Below are positions 28,527 to 38,618 of a DNA stretch of 64,000 nucleotides, piece by piece (the stretch's first letter is position 1; each line of letters begins with the position of its first letter). The translations under genes and the position numbers were made by a program. The stretch spans positions 7,328-71,327 of the forward strand of contig JAVJUS010000018.1 of NCBI GenBank assembly GCA_040220455.1, in the 5' to 3' direction. The stretch is from JAVJUS01 sp040220455 (GTDB lineage Bacteria > Pseudomonadota > Alphaproteobacteria > DSM-16000 > Inquilinaceae). The notes beneath the pieces are model-generated. The model ran no database searches, was not told the DNA's origin, and saw only the letters and a program-made list of their open reading frames with translations.

Positions 28527-28979
28527 ATGAAGAAACTGATTATCGGGCTCGCGGCCCTGCTGCTGCTCGGCGGCGGCGGCGCGGCGGGCTACATGTTCGT
28601 CTACAAGAAGGACGGCGAGGCGCAGGCCGCCCAGCCGGAACCGCCGCCCCCGCCGGCCGAGCCGACCTTCGTCGAGTTCGATCCGATCCGGCTGCCCGTG
28701 GTCGGCCAGAACCGGATCGAGCAGATCGTCGACGTCATCGTCGTGCTCGAGGTCCGCGACGAAGCCGCGGGCGACGCGCTGATCCAGATCGCGCCCCGGG
28801 TCTACGACGCCATCATGGCCGATCTCTACGGCGAACTGCATCGGGATGCGGTGCGGCCGGACGGCACGCTCGACCTGCGCGCGGTCAAGCGACGCATCCT
28901 GGCGGCCGCGCGGGATGAGGCGGGCGACGACGTGGTGATCGACGCCCTGGTCCAGATGGTCAGCCAGCGCCCGGTGTGA
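28527..28979 (+). CDS. FliL-like membrane protein
   Basis: The 150-residue protein has one N-terminal membrane helix (MKKLIIGLAALLLLGGGGAAGYMFVYK, shown in part), a Pro-rich linker and a periplasmic domain. That domain (TFVEFDPIRLPVVG, then DVIVVLEVRDEAA and APRVYDAIMADLYGEL) resembles FliL, the stator-associated flagellar basal-body protein. A role in motility is inferred from family similarity. It is isolated from flagellar genes but close to thiL, an arrangement seen in Rhodospirillales. The ATG at 28527 precedes the helix; a GTG lies one codon upstream. Confidence 0.7.
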   Translation: MKKLIIGLAALLLLGGGGAAGYMFVYKKDGEAQAAQPEPPPPPAEPTFVEFDPIRLPVVGQNRIEQIVDVIVVLEVRDEAAGDALIQIAPRVYDAIMADLYGELHRDAVRPDGTLDLRAVKRRILAAARDEAGDDVVIDALVQMVSQRPV

Positions 28980-29089
28980 GGCCGCGCGGCTAGGCGGGGC
29001 GGCCGGCGTGCTTCCCAGGCGGCGAGGCGCGGCCTAGGATATGGCCCGCGCCGGATGGTTCCGGATATCCGGCCGCCCACGAGGAGTTC

Positions 29090-30289
29090 GTGACCGCCAC
29101 CGCCGACCGCGCCGATCCGACCAAGCGCAATGTCGTCCTGCTCGCGCTATGCCAGGCGTTCGGCATGTCGGGCAACTCGATCATCATGACCGTGTCGGCG
29201 CTGACCGGCGTGATGCTCGCCCAGGACGACTCGCTGGCGACCCTGCCGCTGGCGCTTCAGTTCACCGCGACGATGGCCGGCACCTTCCCGGCGGCCTTCC
29301 TGATGCGCCGGTTCGGCCGGCGGGCCGGCTTCTCCGTCGGGGCGCTGCTCGGCGTGGCGGGGGCCGGGCTCGCGGTCCACGCGATCATGATCGGCGACTT
29401 CGCGCTGTTCTGCGTGGCCGCGCTGCCGATCGGCGTGTTCAACACCTTCGTCCAGTACTTCCGCTTCGCGGCCGCCGACACGGCGAGCGAGGCCTTCAAG
29501 CCGCGCGCGATCAGCCTCGTCCTGGCGGGTGGCGTGGTCGCCGCCATCGCGGGGCCCCAGCTCGCCATCTGGACGCGCGAGCTCCTGGCGCCCGTGCTCT
29601 TCGCGGGGTGCTACGTCGCGATCGGCGCCTTGTGCCTGGTCGTCCTCGCGCTGCTGCAGTTCATCGAGATCCCGCGCCTGACCGCCGCCCAGCGCGCCGA
29701 CAGCGGCCGACCGCTCAAGGAGATCGCGCGCCAGCCCGTCTTCCTGGTCGCCGTGCTCGCCGCGGCGGTGGGTTATGGCTCCATGTCGCTGGTCATGACG
29801 GCGACGCCGATCGCCATGGTCGCCTGCGGCTTCGTGTTCGACAGCGCCGCCTCGGTCATCCAGTGGCACGCGCTGGCGATGTTCCTGCCCAGTTTCTTCA
29901 CCGGCTCGCTGATCGCGCGATTCGGCGCGCCCAACGTGATCCTGGCCGGTGGCGCGCTGATCCTGGCCTGCCTGGGCATCAACATCTCCGGCGTGACATA
30001 CATCCAGTTCTGGTCGGCGCTGGTGCTGCTGGGCCTCGGCTGGAACTTCATGTTCGTCGGCGGCACGACCCTGGCGACGGAGACCTATACGACGTCGGAG
30101 CGGGCGAAGACCCAGGCGCTCAACGACTTCCTCGTGTTCACGACCGTCGCGGCGGCGTCGTTCTCTTCTGCCGCGCTGCACAGCAATCTCGGCTGGATCG
30201 CCGTCAACCTGGGTGTCGCGCCGCCGCTCGCGCTCGCGGTGGCGGCCGTTTTCTGGCTCAAGTCCAGGGGGCGCACGGCGTCTGCCTGA
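29090..30289 (+). CDS. MFS transporter (YfcJ/major facilitator, substrate unknown)
   Basis: The 399-residue integral membrane protein has about twelve helices. It has an MFS-type loop after helix 2 (MRRFGRRAGFSVG) and the matching cytoplasmic loop in the second half (SLIARFGAPNVILAGG). The start is a GTG at 29090 with AGGAG 3-4 nt upstream, and the protein begins with a short soluble tail before helix 1. The substrate cannot be inferred. It stands alone between the FliL-like gene and hppA. Confidence 0.85.
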   Translation: MTATADRADPTKRNVVLLALCQAFGMSGNSIIMTVSALTGVMLAQDDSLATLPLALQFTATMAGTFPAAFLMRRFGRRAGFSVGALLGVAGAGLAVHAIMIGDFALFCVAALPIGVFNTFVQYFRFAAADTASEAFKPRAISLVLAGGVVAAIAGPQLAIWTRELLAPVLFAGCYVAIGALCLVVLALLQFIEIPRLTAAQRADSGRPLKEIARQPVFLVAVLAAAVGYGSMSLVMTATPIAMVACGFVFDSAASVIQWHALAMFLPSFFTGSLIARFGAPNVILAGGALILACLGINISGVTYIQFWSALVLLGLGWNFMFVGGTTLATETYTTSERAKTQALNDFLVFTTVAAASFSSAALHSNLGWIAVNLGVAPPLALAVAAVFWLKSRGRTASA

Positions 30290-30484
30290 GCCGATTGCGG
30301 GCCGCGTGGCGGCTTTGTGCATCGCGGAACGGCCGTGCCACCATCTTGTTGCCTCGGTGGTGGGCATCTGGCATTTTCCCGGCGCCTCGCGGGGCGGGGC
30401 GGGCGACTCCCGGGGAGGGTGCCGCCCGCCGGTCCCCTTCCGCCGCTCCGCGGACAGGCCCTCGGGAAGCCAGGGGAACAATCA

Positions 30485-32608
<2,124 letters not shown>

Positions 32609-32702
32609 TCCGTGTCGAGGGGCGCCGGGCCCGCGCGGTCCGGCGTCCCGGCGGGCACGATCGCGGAAATCGGCCGCCCCCGGGCACCGATCCCGATACC
32701 AC

Positions 32703-32735
32703 AAAGGCGCCGGTCCATGACGGATCGGCGCCTTT
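32703..32735. terminator. bidirectional terminator between hppA and bamE
   Basis: Arms AAAGGCGCCG (32703-32712) and CGGCGCCTTT (32726-32735) form a 10-bp perfect stem with A/T ends around a 13-nt loop. It lies between convergent genes and can serve both strands. Confidence 0.75.
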
Positions 32736-32806
32736 CGTCTTCGCTCGGTGCGGGGCAGGGGGCAGCGGCCGACGGCCGCGGCGGCGCGCGGCCGGTGGTT
32801 CCCGGA

Positions 32807-33265
32807 TCAGTTGCCCGTCGTGTTGAAGCGCCCGAGATTGCCCAGGAACTGCTCCAGGATGCCGATCTCCCGTCCGCGGGTCGGGGTCTCGCGCTCGACC
32901 AGCTCGACGTCGCGGGCGTCCTCGAGATCGAGTTCCTCGAGCTCGGCGACGCGGCCCGTGTCGTCGAAGGCGATGCGCACGACCCGCCGCTCGGTCACCG
33001 AGGGGGCGAGGAACGCGCGCTGGCGCGTACGCTGGCCGATGTAGTACCAGACGGTCTCGTCGAAGGTGGCGACGCTGGTCGGCGGGCCCAGGATCGAGCG
33101 GACCTCGTCCTGCGTCGACTGGCCGGCGGCGACCTGCTCCAATCGCCGATCCTCGACCAGATTGCCGCGCGTGGCGACCTGCTGCGTGCAGCCGGCAGAC
33201 AGCGCGATCAGCGCCATGCCCCCGACGACGAGGCCGAAGGACCTCCCGCGCTTGACCACCGTCAT
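32807..33265 (-). CDS. bamE: outer-membrane assembly lipoprotein BamE (SmpA/OmlA)
   Basis: The 152-residue product has a lipoprotein signal (GMALIALSAGC, lipobox LSAGC). It carries the SmpA/OmlA domain: GNLVEDRRLEQVAAGQSTQDEVRSILGPPTS (shown in part), then WYYIGQ and VVRIAFDDTGRV. BamE is the small lipoprotein of the BAM complex that inserts beta-barrel proteins into the outer membrane. The ATG at 33265 starts the signal peptide; the upstream extension is not conserved. It is divergent from the bc1 chaperone gene, a conserved pairing in alphaproteobacteria. Confidence 0.9.
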   Translation of the reverse strand: MTVVKRGRSFGLVVGGMALIALSAGCTQQVATRGNLVEDRRLEQVAAGQSTQDEVRSILGPPTSVATFDETVWYYIGQRTRQRAFLAPSVTERRVVRIAFDDTGRVAELEELDLEDARDVELVERETPTRGREIGILEQFLGNLGRFNTTGN

Positions 33266-33424
33266 GATCGACCCCGCTCCCGCTTCCCGGCTGCGTTCCC
33301 CCGTCCCGGCGATCCTTCGCGGTCGATTGACCGCGGGACCGGGCCGTCCCATCTGGACGGGACCACATCATGGTCGCCGCCGGCCGGCTGTCAACGCCCG
33401 GCCTGTCGCCGGCGCTTCGAGAGG

Positions 33425-34000
33425 ATGACCGCCCCCGTGTCGCTCTTTTCCCGACTGCGCCGCGGCACCGATCCCGCCCGGACCGCCGCGCCGGAGCTCT
33501 ACACGGCGCTGGTGGAGCGCGCGCGCGCTCCGGACTTCTACCGGACGCTCGGCGTGCCGGACACGGTCGACGGCCGGTTCGACCTGATCGTGCTGCACGC
33601 CCATCTGCTCTTCCGGCGCCTGCGCGGCGGGGGCGAGGCGGCCGAGCGGCTGTCGCAGGCCGTCTTCGACTACATGATGAGCGACATGGACCGGAACCTG
33701 CGCGAGATGGGGGTCGGCGACCTGGGCGTGGGCAAGCGGATCAAGGCGATGGCGCGCGCCTACTACGGTCGGGCCCGGGCCTATGACGCCGCGCTCGACG
33801 ATCCGGCGCCCGGCGCCCTTGCCGGCGCGCTCGCCCGGAACCTGCTTCCCGCCGACGCACCGGCGGATGCCCCGGCGGCCGCCGGCCTCGCCGATTACGT
33901 GCGGCGTTCGATCCGTGTGCTGGCCGACTGTCCGACCGAGGGGCTCCTGGCCGGCGAGGTCGCCTTCGCCGAGCCGGTCGCGGCGCCGGAACCGGCCTGA
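33425..34000 (+). CDS. ubiquinol-cytochrome c chaperone family protein (CBP3-like)
   Basis: The 191-residue soluble protein matches the Ubiq_cyt_C_chap family. It reads LYTALVERARAPDFYRTLGVPDTVDGRFDLIVLHAHLLFRRL (shown in part), LSQAVFDYMMSDMDRNLREMGVGDLGVGKRIK and AYYGRARAY. The eukaryotic relative CBP3 assists cytochrome b assembly in the bc1 complex, so a role in respiratory complex III biogenesis is inferred. It sits between bamE (divergent) and the YceD gene 23 bp downstream. Confidence 0.88.
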   Translation: MTAPVSLFSRLRRGTDPARTAAPELYTALVERARAPDFYRTLGVPDTVDGRFDLIVLHAHLLFRRLRGGGEAAERLSQAVFDYMMSDMDRNLREMGVGDLGVGKRIKAMARAYYGRARAYDAALDDPAPGALAGALARNLLPADAPADAPAAAGLADYVRRSIRVLADCPTEGLLAGEVAFAEPVAAPEPA

Positions 34001-34023
34001 GCGCGAGTCGGAGGGCGGGATCC

Positions 34024-34611
34024 ATGGCGCGCTCGAAGACGATACCGGAGGGGACGGTCGCGCCGGCGCCATCGCCCGAGTTCTCCCGGCCAGTCGCCGT
34101 CGCCGCGCTCGGCGGTCGCGACGAGGTGCGCGAACTCTTGGCCACGCCCGCCGAATGCGCGGCGCTCGCGCCGCGCCTCGGCGTCGACCGCCTCGACCGG
34201 CTGGTGGCGCGGCTGACCGTGGGATTGCGCCAGGCCGGCCGCGCGGTCGCCGTGCGCGGCACGGTCACGGCGGCGGTGACGCGGACCTGCGTGGTGACGC
34301 TGGAGCCCTTCGACTCCGAGGTCGAGGAGGCGATCGAGACCCTGTTCGTCGCCGGTCTGGACGACACCGCCGGTGTCGGGGAGATCGAGGTCGACGCGGT
34401 GGAGGCTATCGATACCGAGCCGCTCATGGGTGGTCGGATCGATCTGGGCGAGCTCGTGGTACAGTGCCTTTCACTCGCGCTCGACCCGCATCCGCGGGCG
34501 CCCGGCGCGGCCGTCGATCCGGTCTGGACGGCCGATGAAGCGCCGGAGCCGGAGCCCGAGAAACGGGTCCTTGGCGACGTCGCCCGCATCCGGCGGGGGG
34601 CGCGGCGGTGA
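34024..34611 (+). CDS. DUF177 / YceD family protein
   Basis: The 195-residue YceD-family protein has the family core GTVTAAVTRTCVVTLEPFDSEVEEAIETLF (shown in part), then IDLGELVVQCLSLALDPHPR in the C-terminal part. YceD proteins are encoded beside rpmF across bacteria and are linked by genetics to 23S rRNA metabolism or ribosome maturation. rpmF lies 90 bp downstream here, which supports the assignment. Confidence 0.88.
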   Translation: MARSKTIPEGTVAPAPSPEFSRPVAVAALGGRDEVRELLATPAECAALAPRLGVDRLDRLVARLTVGLRQAGRAVAVRGTVTAAVTRTCVVTLEPFDSEVEEAIETLFVAGLDDTAGVGEIEVDAVEAIDTEPLMGGRIDLGELVVQCLSLALDPHPRAPGAAVDPVWTADEAPEPEPEKRVLGDVARIRRGARR

Positions 34612-34615
34612 ACCC

Positions 34616-34644
34616 TTGCCCGCCCCGGGGAATTCAGCTAATTA
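34616..34644 (+). promoter_or_regulatory. candidate sigma-70 promoter for rpmF
   Basis: TTGCCC at 34616-34621 and TAATTA at 34639-34644 are separated by 17 bp. The predicted transcript would start near 34651, just before the hairpin at 34656-34681. Confidence 0.5.
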
Positions 34645-34655
34645 GGGCCTCTGAG

Positions 34656-34681
34656 AGGCGGCCTCATCGGGGCCGCCTTTT
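34656..34681 (+). terminator. hairpin with T-run in the rpmF leader
   Basis: AGGCGGCC (34656-34663) pairs with GGCCGCCT (34671-34678) and is followed by TTT(T). It looks like an intrinsic terminator but lies between the candidate promoter and rpmF. It could therefore end yceD transcripts or attenuate rpmF. Confidence 0.6.
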
Positions 34682-34701
34682 GAAATCGAAGGTTGTTGAC
34701 G

Positions 34702-34887
34702 ATGGCAGTTCCCAAGAAGAAGACGTCGAAGTCGCGGCGCGACATGCGGCGTGCTCATGATTCCGTCAAGCCCGACGCCTATGTCGAGAGCGCGGATAGC
34801 GGCGAGATGGTGCGTCCGCACCACGTCGACCTCAAGACCGGCATGTATCGCGGCCGTCAGGTCCTGGACATCAAGCGTCCGCGCTGA
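34702..34887 (+). CDS. rpmF: 50S ribosomal protein L32
   Basis: L32 (61 residues) begins [20 protein letters not shown] and ends with [19 protein letters not shown]. It is the alphaproteobacterial form without the zinc-binding cysteine pairs. The ATG at 34702 gives the universal MAVPKKK start; a TTG three codons upstream is unlikely. plsX follows after 132 bp. Confidence 0.96.
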   Translation: MAVPKKKTSKSRRDMRRAHDSVKPDAYVESADSGEMVRPHHVDLKTGMYRGRQVLDIKRPR

Positions 34888-35019
34888 GTCCGGACCGACA
34901 TCGGCGCGACGTGCCGAGGAAGGGCCGCCGGCGACCCCGAGGTCGATCTCCCGGCGGCCCCGGCGACCGCGAGGGACCGTGCCGAGCGCCGTAGCGAGCG
35001 ATAGCGACAGGCCGATTGG

Positions 35020-36105
35020 ATGACCGCGCGCCCGGGATCGGAGCGTCTGACCATCGCGCTCGACGCCATGGGGGGCGACAAGGCCCCGGCCATGGTGATC
35101 GCGGGCGCGGAAATCGCGCGCAAGCGTCATCCGGATCTGCGCTTCCTGATCTTCGGCGACGAGGCACGCATCCTGCCGCTGCTCAAGCGCCGCAAGAAGC
35201 TGGCCGCGCTGGTCGAGATCCGTCACTGCACCGAGGTGGTGACCAACGACATGCGGCCGTCGGTGGCGCTGCGCACCGGGCGGGCGACGAGCATGCGCCT
35301 GGCTCTCGACGCCGTCGCGTCGGGGGAGGCGGCGTGTGCGGTGTCGGCCGGCAATACCGGCGCGCTGATGGCGATGGCCAAGTTCGTGCTCAAGACGCTG
35401 CCGAACATCGATCGGCCGGCGATCGCGTCGTTCTTTCCGACGCTGCGGGGGGAGAGCGCGATGCTCGACCTCGGCGCCAATGTCGACTGCGATCCGGAAA
35501 ACCTGGTTCAGTTCGCCATCATGGGCTCGGTCTTCGCCAAGGCGGTGCTGAACCTGGAGCGGCCGAGCGTGGGCGTGCTCAACATCGGCGCGGAGGCCCT
35601 GAAGGGCAACGAGACCGTCAAGGAGGCGGCCGCGAGGCTGCGCGGGATCGAGCTGCCGGGCACATTCCACGGATTCGTGGAGGGCAATGACGTGCCGGCC
35701 GGCACGGTCGACGTGGTCGTCACCGACGGCTTCACCGGCAATGTCGCGCTCAAGATCGCGGAAGGCACGGCGAAGCTCTATACGGAGTGGCTGCGCCGGA
35801 CCTTCCGGTCGTCGATCGCGGCGCGGCTGGGCTACCTCCTGGCGCGCAACGCCTTCGCCAAGCTGCGCAAGCGCGCCGATCCGCGCCAATACAACGGCGC
35901 CATGTTCCTGGGACTGAGGGGTATCTGCGTGAAGAGCCACGGCGGGACCGACGCGAAGGGATTCGCCAATGCGGTCGACGTCGCGGTCGATCTCGTGCGC
36001 CACCGCTTCAACGACACGGTGACGCGGGAGATGGAGCGCTACGCCCGGTCCGCGCCGCAACCGCCGGTCACGGATCTGCCGCCGGCGGGAGCGGCGACGG
36101 CATGA
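35020..36105 (+). CDS. plsX: phosphate acyltransferase PlsX
   Basis: PlsX (361 residues) makes acyl-phosphate from acyl-ACP for phospholipid synthesis. Signatures are [20 protein letters not shown] at the start, VRHCTEVV-like [47 protein letters not shown] and [16 protein letters not shown]. Its stop overlaps the fabH ATG (36102-36105), so the two are translationally coupled. Confidence 0.96.
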   Translation: MTARPGSERLTIALDAMGGDKAPAMVIAGAEIARKRHPDLRFLIFGDEARILPLLKRRKKLAALVEIRHCTEVVTNDMRPSVALRTGRATSMRLALDAVASGEAACAVSAGNTGALMAMAKFVLKTLPNIDRPAIASFFPTLRGESAMLDLGANVDCDPENLVQFAIMGSVFAKAVLNLERPSVGVLNIGAEALKGNETVKEAAARLRGIELPGTFHGFVEGNDVPAGTVDVVVTDGFTGNVALKIAEGTAKLYTEWLRRTFRSSIAARLGYLLARNAFAKLRKRADPRQYNGAMFLGLRGICVKSHGGTDAKGFANAVDVAVDLVRHRFNDTVTREMERYARSAPQPPVTDLPPAGAATA

Positions 36106-37079
36106 CGACGCGCCGGTCGATCGTCGCGGGCATCGGCTCCTACCTGCCCCAGCGCGTGGTCACGAACGACGAACTCGCGACCATGGTCGACACGTCGGAC
36201 GAATGGATCGTCCAGCGTACCGGCATCAAGGAGCGCCATTTCGTCGGCGCGACGGAGAAGACCTCCGACATGGCGCTCGCCGCGGCCCGGCCAGCGCTGG
36301 CCATGGCCGGGCTCGACCCTCGCGACCTCGATCTCATCGTCCTGGCGACGACGACGCCGGACCAGACCTTCCCGGCGACGGCCGCGACCGTGCAGGCGGA
36401 GCTGGGCATGACGCGCGGCACGGCCTTCGACGTACAGGCCGTATGCACCGGCTTCATCTATGCCCTGTCGGTCGCCGACGCGATGCTTAGATGCGGCCAT
36501 GGCGCGACCGCCCTGGTGATCGGGGCGGAGAGCTTCTCGCGCATCCTCGACTTCGCGGACCGCTCGACCTGCGTGCTGTTCGGCGACGGGGCCGGCGCGG
36601 TCGTCCTGACGGCCGGCGAGGGGGACGGTACTGTCGCCGACCGGGGCGTGCTGTCGACCCATCTGCATACCGACGGGCGTCAGCGCGAGCACCTGTACGT
36701 CGATGGAGGCCCGTCGACGACCGGCACGGTCGGCCATGTCCGCATGAACGGCCGGGAGGTCTTCAAGCACGCGGTCGTCAATCTGGCTCAAGTCGTTGAC
36801 GAGGCGATGGAAGCCAACGGCCTGACCTACGACGCGATCGACTGGCTGATCCCGCACCAGGCCAACCGCCGGATCATCGAGGCGACGGCCCGCAAGCTCG
36901 GCCTGTCGCCCGAGCGCGTGGTCATGACGGTCGAGCGCCACGCCAATACCTCGGCCGCTTCGGTGCCGCTCGCCCTGACCGAGGCTGTCGCCGACGGCCG
37001 GATCAAGCAGGGTGACCTGCTGCTGCTCGAGGCCATGGGCGGGGGCTTTACCTGGGGCTCGGCGCTGGTGCGCTGGTGA
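36102..37079 (+). CDS. fabH: beta-ketoacyl-ACP synthase III
   Basis: FabH (325 residues) starts fatty acid synthesis by condensing acetyl-CoA with malonyl-ACP. The active-site cysteine is in [15 protein letters not shown], the histidine in [12 protein letters not shown] and the asparagine in [16 protein letters not shown]. The N-terminus [14 protein letters not shown] and the C-terminus [16 protein letters not shown] are typical. It starts within the plsX stop. Confidence 0.97.
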   Translation: MTTRRSIVAGIGSYLPQRVVTNDELATMVDTSDEWIVQRTGIKERHFVGATEKTSDMALAAARPALAMAGLDPRDLDLIVLATTTPDQTFPATAATVQAELGMTRGTAFDVQAVCTGFIYALSVADAMLRCGHGATALVIGAESFSRILDFADRSTCVLFGDGAGAVVLTAGEGDGTVADRGVLSTHLHTDGRQREHLYVDGGPSTTGTVGHVRMNGREVFKHAVVNLAQVVDEAMEANGLTYDAIDWLIPHQANRRIIEATARKLGLSPERVVMTVERHANTSAASVPLALTEAVADGRIKQGDLLLLEAMGGGFTWGSALVRW

Positions 37080-37179
37080 TCGTCCGCGATACAGGCTCCG
37101 GTATGCGTACGGCCGGATTCGTGACGTAACGGTGGCAAATCCGGCCGACGCATTAAGGACCCCGGTCAAACCTCTGGAA

Positions 37180-37208
37180 TTGACGGGTTATCAAGCGGGC
37201 ATTAACGT
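37180..37208 (+). promoter_or_regulatory. candidate sigma-70 promoter for ihfA
   Basis: TTGACG at 37180-37185 and TAACGT at 37203-37208 are 17 bp apart, within the AT-richer 160-bp gap before ihfA. The -10 match is weak, but -35 and spacing are good. Confidence 0.45.
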
Positions 37209-37238
37209 GTCGCTCCAAGGCATTGCGAGGAGGGCGGC

Positions 37239-37559
37239 ATGGGCGACCAAACGGTCACGCGCGCGGAGCTGAGCGAAGCCGTCTACGAAGAGGTGGGGCT
37301 GTCTCGTAACGAGTCGGCCGAGCTCGTGGAAACGGTGCTCGACGAGATCGCGGGCGCGCTGGAAGAGGGCGAGGTCGTGAAGATCTCGTCCTTCGGCAGC
37401 TTCGCGGTCCGCCAGAAGGGCGAGCGGGTCGGCCGCAACCCGAAGACCGGGGAGGAGGTGCCGATCCTGCCGCGCCGCGTCCTGGTCTTCCGCGCCTCCC
37501 ACGTTCTCAAGGACCGCATCAACGCGACCCTGTCGCCGCGGCACGAGGGTGCGGCGTGA
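37239..37559 (+). CDS. ihfA: integration host factor subunit alpha
   Basis: IhfA (106 residues) forms the DNA-bending heterodimer with IhfB. The HU/IHF signature is complete: [50 protein letters not shown] (shown in part) and [17 protein letters not shown]. It follows fabH and overlaps the MerR gene start (GTG at 37556), as in many alphaproteobacteria. Confidence 0.96.
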   Translation: MGDQTVTRAELSEAVYEEVGLSRNESAELVETVLDEIAGALEEGEVVKISSFGSFAVRQKGERVGRNPKTGEEVPILPRRVLVFRASHVLKDRINATLSPRHEGAA

Positions 37560-38143
37560 CCGTGTCCGAGACCTCGGACAGCTCGGACGGCGACGCCCGC
37601 GGACGGGGCGCGCGCAAGTCGGCGACGGCGTACCGCACGATCAGCGAGGTTTCCGAAGCCCTCGACGTGCCCCAGCACGTCCTGCGGTTCTGGGAGACCA
37701 AGTTCACGCAGGTGCGCCCGCTCAAGCGCGGCGGCGGCCGGCGCTACTATCGCCCGGAAGACATCCGCCTTCTCCAGAAGATCCAGAAGCTCCTCTACGA
37801 GGACGGCTACACGATCAAGGGCGTCCAGCGGCTGCTGCGCGAGGGCAAGGTCGCGGAAGACCGGCAGACCGCCGTCGAGGAAGTCGCCGATCTGTTCGGT
37901 GTCGAGGGGGCGGAGGGGGCCGGCCGGGCGATCCGCCGCGAGCCCGGAGAGCCGGGCGGCGAGGATGGCGACGCGGCTGCGGAAGGTGCGGCTTCAGTGG
38001 TCGTCGAGGGTGGCGCCGCGCGCGCCACGGAAGAGGCCGGGTCGCTCTCTCCAGCCTTGCGTTCGGAGCTCGAGGGCCTGCTCGAGGAGCTGCGCGCCCT
38101 TCGTGACGAACTCACCGACGACACCGATCGCGCGGACGGCTGA
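37556..38143 (+). CDS. MerR family transcriptional regulator
   Basis: The 195-residue protein has an N-terminal MerR-type winged helix: [25 protein letters not shown], then [33 protein letters not shown] (both shown in part). A Gly/Ala/Glu-rich linker leads to a short C-terminal coiled-coil ([19 protein letters not shown]). No metal- or ligand-binding cysteines are seen, so the signal is unknown. The start is a GTG overlapping the ihfA stop. The ihfA-merR pair is conserved in alphaproteobacteria. Confidence 0.88.
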   Translation: MTVSETSDSSDGDARGRGARKSATAYRTISEVSEALDVPQHVLRFWETKFTQVRPLKRGGGRRYYRPEDIRLLQKIQKLLYEDGYTIKGVQRLLREGKVAEDRQTAVEEVADLFGVEGAEGAGRAIRREPGEPGGEDGDAAAEGAASVVVEGGAARATEEAGSLSPALRSELEGLLEELRALRDELTDDTDRADG

Positions 38144-38205
38144 TCGTCCCGGACGGATGGCCCGGCGCGTCGTCTCGGCCGGTCGTCGATCCGCGTTGTC
38201 GGGCG

Positions 38206-38234
38206 TTGTCACGGCCAGGGTCGGCGCGTATAGT
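38206..38234 (+). promoter_or_regulatory. sigma-70 promoter of tRNA-Pro
   Basis: TTGTCA (38206-38211) and TATAGT (38229-38234) with exact 17-bp spacing, 45 bp before the tRNA 5' end. This is the best housekeeping promoter match in the window. Confidence 0.7.
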
Positions 38235-38279
38235 CCGCCCGCTCGATACGGCAGCGCCCCGGCGCGCCCATCGACCGGT

Positions 38280-38356
38280 CGGAGCGTAGCGCAGTCTGGT
38301 AGCGCACCACACTGGGGGTGTGGGGGTCGTGGGTTCGAATCCCGCCGCTCCGACCA
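38280..38356 (+). tRNA. tRNA-Pro (anticodon GGG)
   Basis: A 77-nt cloverleaf. The acceptor stem CGGAGCG pairs with CGCTCCG, then A and an encoded CCA. The D-arm contains AGTCTGGTAGC. The anticodon stem CCACA/TGTGG has loop CTGGGGG, giving anticodon GGG. The T-arm has GGTTCGAATCC. It has its own promoter and marks the left border of the accessory-looking block. Confidence 0.95.
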
Positions 38357-38618
38357 TTTTACTCGATGTCGCGAAGCATTTCCGCGTCCGCCGCCTCACC
38401 GCGCGAGTGTCAGCCCTGGCGCGGCGCCCGTATCGAAAGATCTACGGCGATCGGGTGATCGGCATGCCGATCCGCGATATCCGACATCGGCCTTTTCGCG
38501 ATAAGGCGATCTGTCGAATGCGCACCCGACTCCCCTTCGGAACGCTTGGCGCATCGACGGCGTAACTCGCACTGTTCACGACCGTGTGACCTTCCCGTCC
38601 ACCGTCGAGAAAAGAACA

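Noticed and set aside
38357..38618. Integrase or att duplication next to tRNA-Pro
   Set aside because: No integrase frame follows the tRNA, and no second copy of its 3' end was seen in the window.
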